NCBI GenBank assembly: GCA_025345505.1
Contig: JANVCC010000270.1
Location: 549,263-613,262, forward strand
Direction of reading: 5' to 3'
Length of the DNA stretch: 64,000 bases
Source: Todiramphus chloris collaris
Taxonomy: Eukaryota; Chordata; Aves; Coraciiformes; Alcedinidae
The notes under the pieces were generated by a model. It had not been told where the DNA came from. It saw only the letters and a program-made list of their open reading frames with translations, and did not search any database. Within the stretch, counting starts at the first letter, position 1. Each line of letters begins with the position of its first letter. The position numbers and the translations under genes were made by a program. This document shows positions 56,730 through 64,000 of this stretch, one piece after another.

Positions 56730-58999
56730 AAAGAGCAAGCGTCACCTGAATTACTGGAGTTAAAATCTTTTCCTCCAGGGAAATATGACCTAGGGAAATG
56801 TTTTACACTATCCCAGGACAAAGAGCCATCTGAAAAGATTAGAACCCATCCCGTGCACACATTTGCTCACAGGCACACACTCTCTCCCACCCCGAGCAGG
56901 ACGGGGGGTAGCAGAAGGAGCAGTGCACTTTCACAGCCTCCTGCCTTGTGCTCAAAGGAAATGCAGCAGACATTTAAGTATTTCCAAACCAAACAAGACA
57001 TCCTGAAAGATTCTCCTCCTGTGGCCTCATTATCTGCTTACATCTGTGTTTTTAAAAATTAAAAGAAAGGCTAAAACAGGCAGAGCCACCCTAGGCAGGA
57101 GCAGAGAGGGGAAGTGGAGAGGAAAGGAGAAAAAGGTTAGTGTCTTAACTCAGACTGTCCTCCCTTTCTGAGAAGGCTGGGGTTAAAATAGGATGGTCAG
57201 AAATTACACTAATCATTAAAACAAGGCTTCTTTCTTTTCTAAGTTATCAGTCTAAGCATATAGTTTTTTAATGTACAGTAAGGCTGATCCTGTAAAGACA
57301 GTGGCAAGACCTATGTGTAAAGTACCTGATTGCTCCTCTGGGCTTTAGGGACCAATTTCCCCCTAAAGCTGCACCTTTCCGTTTGTTTTCCAACATGAAG
57401 ATCTGAGGCCCAACTCTTCTGCCTGTATGACCCTTGGGGGCTGGGAGGGCCTGAGGCTGATGTGATGAGCAAGCTAATGACATGACTAATAAGCTGATTC
57501 AGACAAGACCTTTTTCAGTGAGTGCCAAATGTCATCTGAGCACCATCCAAACCTGAGGAGAACTTTCCGAAGGGTGTTCCCTACATCACCTACCTTCACA
57601 GTGTGCCCTCTTGTCCACAAACTTCCCTCAGCCTTTGCTTTTGATTTGGGCATCTTTACGCCAAACAAAAATAGCACGAGCCCCAGTGCTTCCCACTGAT
57701 CTTGTACGCCCACTAGCATGAACAATTCCCAGCCATTTCCGGTGCATGGGGGAAGAACCACAACAGTGACTGAGCATTAGGGACTTACTGCCTGTAAACA
57801 CACAGCTTTGGGGAAAAAAAGAGTAATTGGCAAGGAATTTGGCTTCAGAGTCACGGCATGATCCTGTGTGGACCCCTGCAGGGTCAGTAGCCCCAGAGAG
57901 GTTGTGCCTTGCTGGTGCAAAATGTCCAGACAGCATCTCCAGGACAATGGCTCCAAGGATGCCGTCCCACCTGTAAGACAGGTTAGTCACAGCCAGCAGG
58001 GACAGCTGAAGCAAAGGAGATGAGAAATGAGAACTGGAGGGCAAAAATAGCATCCTTGTTCTCCACTCCAGCCATGCTCAGCAGCTCTCCTCCCACGGGA
58101 TTTGTGCTCTGCTTTTTCACCTTGAGAATGCGGTCATCCTGTAAATAAACTACTTTTAAATATAAACAGCATCTCTACCTATGACATTTCTGTAGGCTTT
58201 TGCCCGGGCAAAACCATGAGCAGCTCTTAGTGCTATAATATCACAGCCCTCCTGGATGGATATGTGTCTACAAGCCAGCTGAGGTAGCTTTGGGGCTGTA
58301 TTAGAGCTGAACACGGTACAAGCTCTGAGGACCAGCTCTGGTGTCGCTGTATTTCATAAATCACCTTCTGCCTTGCACCTGCATGACCCTGATGCAGAGG
58401 CAAAGGCTGCTTCAGGCACACCAGGGAACAGGCTGAGGTAAGGGCAGGGCAGAGCTAAGGAGAAAGGTGTGCAAGTGGCCAAGGGCACAAGGACTCTGCT
58501 CCCCTGGGCTGGAGGGAGCATGGGTGGAAAACATCCTGACCAAATGAAAAACATGCAGGGGGTGAGCCCAGGGGCAGTAAATGGCTCATCATTTCTAAGC
58601 CCTGACTGCTTTTGCCCTGCTCTCCCTCCTGTGCCCTTGCTCTGAGCAGCTGCTCAGGTTGAGGTCAAACCAGTCCTCTCCCCAAAACTGGGTGCCTCAT
58701 GATAATTCTGGATCCCAAAGTCCCTGGGAGTGATGGATGACATGAGACAACACACAGCATCCTGCTCTGAGCATCCTGCTGTGCCACTGCTCCAGCCACT
58801 GATGGTTGTTGCTGCAGCACCAAATCCTGACGGGGATCTGTCACATCCGAGTCTCTTGCTATGGCTGGGAGGCAGTTTCTGTCCGAAGGCTACAGACAGG
58901 CACTTTACAGCCTCAAAGTAAACACAGTGTCATTCCAACTAGGAGAGATGGCATTGCTGAAGTCCAGCATCTGTAAACGGCTGCTGACATTTACATGAG
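56730..58999. other. Non-coding interval, nothing recognised
   Basis: Single-copy DNA, purine-rich at about 57095-57135. CTGATCCTGTAAAGAC at 57283 hints at a sauropsid repeat end but does not continue convincingly. A near-exact short duplication (AGCATCCTGCT twice) lies at about 58757-58781. No exon is recognised. Confidence 0.35.
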
Positions 59000-59250
59000 A
59001 ATTTATGGTTGTAATAAATTATGCTTCAGATTTTCCTTATTTGGAATAATTTTGGAGTATCTTTTCCCTACATTTTTTATGGCAATGTAATAGTTTAAAG
59101 GACCAGGAAGATGTCAATGGTACTTTTACTGCATAAAGAGCTTGGATACAAAGCTTTCCAAGAAAGGAGTTTTTGGACAATGCAATGTTATTTATTTACT
59201 TAAGCCATTTTAAAATACTCTGGCAGTCTAGTCCAATGGTGAGGTCCCAG
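59000..59250. promoter_or_regulatory. Candidate conserved non-coding element
   Basis: AT-rich and repeat-free, with TAATAAATTATGC, GGCAATGTAATAG and TTATTTATTTACTTAAGCC words. No coding frame. Texture-based inference only. Confidence 0.28.
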
Positions 59251-59477
59251 GGAACTTTGATTTTTTTTAAATAATTTTTTTTAGTGTCTGTACACAGGAT
59301 GTACTTATTTCACTGATAAGAAAAAAACAAGGCTTCTTTTCAGGAGCAAATCTATATTCTTTCTCAGTAAGTTTATCTCCACAGACAGACTACAGGTATA
59401 AGGGAAACAGGCATACTGAGGTAATGAGGACAGCAAAAGCTCCTCTTTGAAGGAATCTACAATAGTTACCCATGTGT

Positions 59478-59523
59478 GAGCTAAAAGCATTTTTGAGTGG
59501 TAGCTAAAAGCACTTTTGATAGG
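59478..59523 (+). repeat. Two-copy 23-base tandem duplication
   Basis: Two adjacent 23-base units share the word AGCTAAAAGCA and the ending TTTTGA plus GTGG or TAGG. They differ at only a few positions, so the duplication is fairly recent. Confidence 0.6.
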
Positions 59524-60339
59524 AGCTACCATATATTGAGATCTCCATGTCCCCTCCGTCCAGAGAAACCATGTGTTCATCACGGATCTGATAGGCTTGT
59601 GATAACCCTTTTAGTGATCTAGACATCCCTTTCAGACCGGGACTCTAGCTTCAAATTCCCATGTCACCCTATGGCTCATGTTGCTGAGATGGTTTGACTC
59701 GGATCTTGCTGGAAGTCCATCCCCCCCTCCGCTCAGGAACTCTGTAACCAGACAATGCATCCAGTGACACAGTTTGGCCTTTCTGAAACAAAATAGGGTT
59801 TAAAAATCAACAGGAACACACTTCTCTGATAACTGGGTTAAAATAACAAAAGAAGGCCCACACGCGTGGATATGACCTAAACTTCATTCTTCCCTCACCA
59901 GTTCTGGGCATGTTCCACACAGCCTTGGCACCTCAGTGCTTGGGCGAGGCAGGACACGGCTCTGTCAGAAGCAGAGTTAAGACAGCAGCACCCATCAGCT
60001 CTGGGTCCAGATGGGGCTGGTGACACAGCAAACAGGGCAGTGCTGCTGGTCCCCCGGGTGCTGCTGACCGTTTCAGGGGGCATCTTACAACCACCCTTGT
60101 TCCCCACCCTGCACACTTCCTCCTACCCACCTCCTTTGCTTTTCTCTGTACAGAGAACAACAGCGAGAGAAGGCACAGTGACAGGTCTCATACCAAACAT
60201 TTTCTGTATTTCCTATGGGGTCCTCATATTTGCTGGTTTTCTTTCATTCTCATCTCTTCCTCCTGGGTTCTCCAGACCATTGTCAGCACAGTTGCATTTA
60301 GTAACCAAATGATGATATCTGCAAGTATACAGTGTTCCC
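59524..60339. other. Non-coding interval, nothing recognised
   Basis: Mixed single-copy sequence. No repeat or exon is recognised. Short frames at 59895-60160 minus have no domain. Confidence 0.3.
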
Positions 60340-60600
60340 AGTGCGCTGGACAAGTGCACTTTTGTTTATTTTATAAACAAAATTGTTGTTGATAACAGCT
60401 TATTATATTTATAATACTGTATCTGATCAGAGTGTAAACTTCTCAAAACTCTTGTGGTAGGTTTTTCTTTCAGTTATGCTGGGAAGTAATCAACCACAAC
60501 TAGCAAAGCTTTTGCTGCAAAAATTAATAGCCCTTCACTTCAGAAAGTTCGGTTACTTAGAGACTGAGCTTAAAAGTAAAATCACTGAACAGGATTAGTT
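60340..60600. promoter_or_regulatory. AT-rich candidate regulatory block with forkhead palindrome
   Basis: The block is AT-rich and repeat-free. At 60360-60382 a 10-base inverted repeat, TTTTGTTTAT and ATAAACAAAA, with a 3-base spacer presents two forkhead-type cores (TGTTTAT/ATAAACA) in mirror orientation. CAACCACAAC further on resembles a RUNX-type core. Binding and enhancer activity are inference. Confidence 0.35.
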
Positions 60601-63509
60601 CTGTTCTAGCTCAAACCAGGACATTTGCACCAGCATGACCAAGATGAAAAGTTTATTCATGGGCTTGAAATGCATCACATACACCCCGGGAACTAAGCTT
60701 CCAATTGTATCTATAGATTTCAAACCTGATTTCTGTACAAAAAAAACCCCAAAACAACAAAACACAATAAACAATAATCTGAACTCCAGCATCCACCACC
60801 CTTCCATTAAAGGCCTTTGATAAGACTTTGGTTAAGTGTTTGCTAAGGAAAGTAAGGCTGGCACATACTGAGAATGAACCATGAACCAAAAGCTAAGAGA
60901 TTGAAGGCAATAAAAAAGAAAATTTAACAATTTTTTGGTCCCTGAAAAAAGGCTGGCAAAGAAGTGCCAACGTCTGTAACTGTTTAACGTGGGTATTGGC
61001 AGCCTGGAAAGGAGAACGGGAGCAAGGAAGTGAAATGTCTAAACACTGGTGAAGTTATTTATGTTAGTCAAAGCCTGGTACTCCGATGGGGGACGCACGT
61101 TGGTGGGACTTAGCAGAGCATGCAAAAGATCAGTACAATGGCAGGTAGAGCTAAATTGGTGCCACATGTGAAGTAGGACATGCAGGAGGGGAAGGCAAAA
61201 TATTCATGTGACTGGGAACACTTGAAATGTGCTCTGGAAATAAAGAACTGGGTTTTGTTGAAAGCAACCTAATAGAAACTTCAGCTCCCTGTGCAGCTGT
61301 GAGCTGCATGTGGAAGGTGCTGGGGTCTCTACAGCATCGTGCTGGAAGCCAGCAGTGCAACCTTGTTGTTCAGGATCTGGCTTCTGGGCCACGGTTTGTC
61401 CACCTAACTACAGAGCAGTCACCTTCACCTGAGCCCATCGCCTGAACTCTTTTACAGCCAGAGAGAAATGGGCATGCTGAGGTGAAGATTCATGTTCTCC
61501 TAAAGCAGAGATCTCCAAGAGGTCACCTTACTCTTTCGCCAATGCCTATTTTGGTTGCTTTTTTTTTGTGAAAGCAACAACTAGCCTTAATGTCTATGCT
61601 ATAGCAAGCTGCAGTCTGCTGCCTTCACTTCTTGTGAGGGAAAATTAGGTGTAATGACTGATCTTCCTAAACCAATGAATGACATCCAGGATGTAGACCA
61701 CACTCTCCCAAGAGGCTTCACCATGAACAAACAGGGAATGCTGGACTTCTTGATGCTTTTCTTATGTCCACCTATCTTCTGTTCCCCTTCAAACACAGGA
61801 GTCTGGACCACATGGTCTTTGAGTCTGGACTGATAAGGAGCGCTTGCTACATTTCTTTAATGACATGGGAAGAGCACGAAAGCATGTTCACTTTATGGGG
61901 CAGATTTTTTTTTCTAGGTTTCTCCTTACTGCCAATGTCTGTAAGGGTGTGAATAAGATGGGTCAGGTCTTATCTCTGGCAGAAGGAATCAACTTTCAGA
62001 ACAATAGCTGTACAGGTAAGAGAGGGATTTATTACCATCTCCACAGAGCAGGCTGTGCAGAACATCTGCTGTAAGCGGGGACTTTCCCACCTCTGGGGGG
62101 TCCTCTGTCTGCTCTCCCTGTGTTCAAGTCCATCCTGAAGTGCTGAGCTTGGGACTTTTATTAGCTGCATTCTTATTCTGTTTTTATTTTACTCTGCATT
62201 CAAAGGACTAAATAGTGAGAAAGGGCTCTGGCTGTTTCAAAGGGCATACAGGAAATGAACAAGCTGAACACTGTCTTTGCCATTACATGGATCTTCTTGG
62301 CATATCTAAAGCCTGTCTGGACTATGGACTTGCCTCATTTTTAGCCATTACTAGCCAACCATCAAAGGCTTTTCCATACAGGAGAGCCATGATTTGCTGT
62401 GGTACATGCTTCTGACTAACATGTCCTGAGATGCCCCTGGACGGGACGGTCTGTTTCCTACGAGCATCTGTTTTCTGTTTTTCACCCTGGAGGTCCTTAG
62501 ATCCAGAACCAACTATGGGCAGGTGGAAACTGCTCAAATGACTGATGCTGTTCTGTACTGCTCTCAGAGCCATGCCCGGGGAGGCAGCCAGCCTCCAGGT
62601 GATGGGCAGTAGTGGCTGACAGAGCACTCCTGGAATGGACAAACATCAGCTGCTTACTGCAGAAGCTTTTCTACTCAAAGAGAGCACAGCCTTCTGATCA
62701 TGTTTCCCTCTGAGCCTGAAGGACAGGGACAAGAAGGTGCTAATCAAATGCAGTACTTACTGTTAGGAGAACTTGCCTCTCTCTGCTGGGCTAAATACCA
62801 GATTTGTCCGTCCTTCCCTATGCCTCCTGTGGGTCTGATCTTCTGAGCTACTATGAGTCTGTCTTCACCTGTTCTGGACATCTTCTCTTTTGACCTCTTC
62901 CTTCAGAAACTGAGCTGGAGGGTTCTTGATGTTTCCTTTAAGGAGTAGGAACTTCAGAAAAGAGAATCAGCAGGCTACAGTGTGAGAAAGAGTTTCAGAA
63001 ATCCAGGTATCTTTAAATTTGGGAAACAAGTGCATGTGGATGTGTTCTTTACTGAGGGACATCTTTAAAACCTGGTCCTATAGCAGAGCTGTAGAGCAAG
63101 CAATTAATTTGTAACAATAAGGAGGAAATCAGGGGGAAAATGCAAAGGAAATACCAAGGGCTTGCAGAGATCTGCATATCTGGCGTTATAGTATTAGAAC
63201 AGAAACATCCATGTAAGAATCATTCACAGGCATTCCTTGCCCTCACAGTTTTGGTAGCAAAGGCCATTGTCTGAAGCACTATGGAAGCGAGGCTTGTGTC
63301 CCAGGGTGGAAATAAAACTCAGCAGAGGAAGAATTCTGGGGTAGTCAACAGGCACATAAAGGTGAGAGAGGACAGCAAAAGAGTGTTGAAAACATCAGAG
63401 GTCTAAGGGTAAAGCCTGCTGGGGGAAGGCCACTCAGCGTTCTCTGGGCCGGAGACGGTGAAACCTTGTGAGTTAAGGACTGCGTAACAGAACAGCACAG
63501 AGAGAAGAA
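60601..63509. other. Non-coding interval, nothing recognised
   Basis: Single-copy sequence with an A/C-rich low-complexity patch at about 60738-60775 and T-runs near 61560 and 61905. No exon or interspersed repeat is supported. Confidence 0.35.
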
Positions 63510-63749
63510 ACAGTAACAATGACAATACTAACGAAATACTACATACAACGAGCATTATAATCCACGAGGCTTTACCAGTCCATGGAGAGGCACCTTCCCC
63601 ACTCCCACAGCAGGACCCCTCCCCTTATATAGCCAGAATGAGGTAGGATGGTATAGACTATCCCATTGTCTGGACGGGTTGTTTATCCTGCTGTGACACT
63701 TCTCAGGTTCTTGTGAAAATTAACCCTGTCCCAGCCGAACCCAGGACAG
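63510..63749. mobile_element. Avian endogenous retrovirus LTR-like relic
   Basis: Several blocks resemble, in order, a common bird LTR: CAGTAACAATGACAATACTA, a CTCCCCTTATATAGCC segment with a TATA-like word, GGTATAGACTATCCCATTG, and AAAATTAACCCTGTCCCAGC followed by CGAACCCAGGACA. Relative to the pattern I remember, the stretch before the last block seems shortened by a deletion. No gag, pol or env sequence lies beside it, so it is probably a solo or fragmentary LTR. Orientation and subfamily are not certain, and identification is from memory. Confidence 0.55.
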
Positions 63750-64000
63750 CAGGTTAAGTTCTTGCTGCTGTCATCACCTCCCTGGATGTTCACCGCTGCT
63801 ACCATCACAAACCACCGGTGCCAGGCGGGACTTGCTTCAGCTGAGCTCCTTCTTTGCCCTTGCTAGGGTCTTGCACAGTGCTGAGGTCCTCTCCTCTCTG
63901 GCTGGAAGATCAGGCTTGGCTGGCTGGAGGCTGCAGTGACCCGCAGTGTCCCAGCTGCACATCCCGGGGTGGCTGCGGGGGTGGGCATTTGCTGCCTCTG
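63750..64000. other. Terminal stretch, nothing recognised
   Basis: GC-moderate sequence with a few CpGs up to the window edge. It may continue the LTR-associated sequence or be host DNA; nothing can be called. Confidence 0.25.

Noticed and set aside
57278..57345. Palindromic sauropsid repeat end (CTGATCCTGTAAAGAC)
   Set aside because: The first word fits but the expected following and mirrored segments are not seen.
1..64000. CRISPR arrays, bacterial operons, rRNA genes, intact LINE or retroviral coding regions
   Set aside because: None seen on either strand; recognised retroelement pieces are 3' ends or an LTR-like fragment only.

Overview
This looks like a stretch of bird nuclear chromosome with no protein-coding gene that I can defend. 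The avian call rests on interspersed repeats recognised from memory: several CR1 LINE 3' ends in the form usual in birds, an older CR1 lineage shared with reptiles, MIR/L2-type relics, palindromic MITE-like relics of the sauropsid kind, and an LTR fragment resembling an avian endogenous retrovirus. Repeat density is low and single-copy sequence dominates, as in bird genomes. I cannot name the species, the chromosome or the flanking genes. There is no bacterial-style operon, rRNA, convincing tRNA or CRISPR array.

Layout. The first 5 kb is the most gene-regulatory part: three CpG-dense blocks (about 1-700, 2400-2620 and 4260-4960), with an AT-rich stretch at 3121-3560 that still keeps scattered CpGs. 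That pattern suits the edge of a promoter or developmental-regulator domain whose gene may lie to the left of the window or start at one of the islands. From 5 to about 37 kb the DNA is ordinary non-coding sequence with a few old repeats (7.7, 8.7, 11.4, 19.7, 30.1, 32.2 and 33.6 kb) and AT-rich, repeat-free blocks that look like candidate conserved non-coding elements (8.9, 17.6, 27.7 and 35.6-36.8 kb).

A composite repeat island fills 37.8-40.2 kb: four CR1 pieces in alternating orientation, flanked by two diverged direct copies of an unrecognised 137-base repeat. From 40.9 to 44.7 kb there are a few exon-like segments with good splice signals; they could belong to a non-coding RNA or be chance. 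From 46 to 56 kb come more AT-rich candidate regulatory blocks (46.4, 48.2, 50.5, 52.8 and 55.1 kb). A well-preserved CR1 lies at 56.5 kb, an AT-rich block with a palindromic forkhead-type site at 60.36 kb, and the LTR-like relic at 63.5-63.75 kb.

The most likely reading is an intergenic or long-intron regulatory landscape beside a developmental gene. The conserved-element calls are inferred from composition only; an alignment to other amniote genomes would decide them. Repeat family names come from memory of consensus features, not from a database search.
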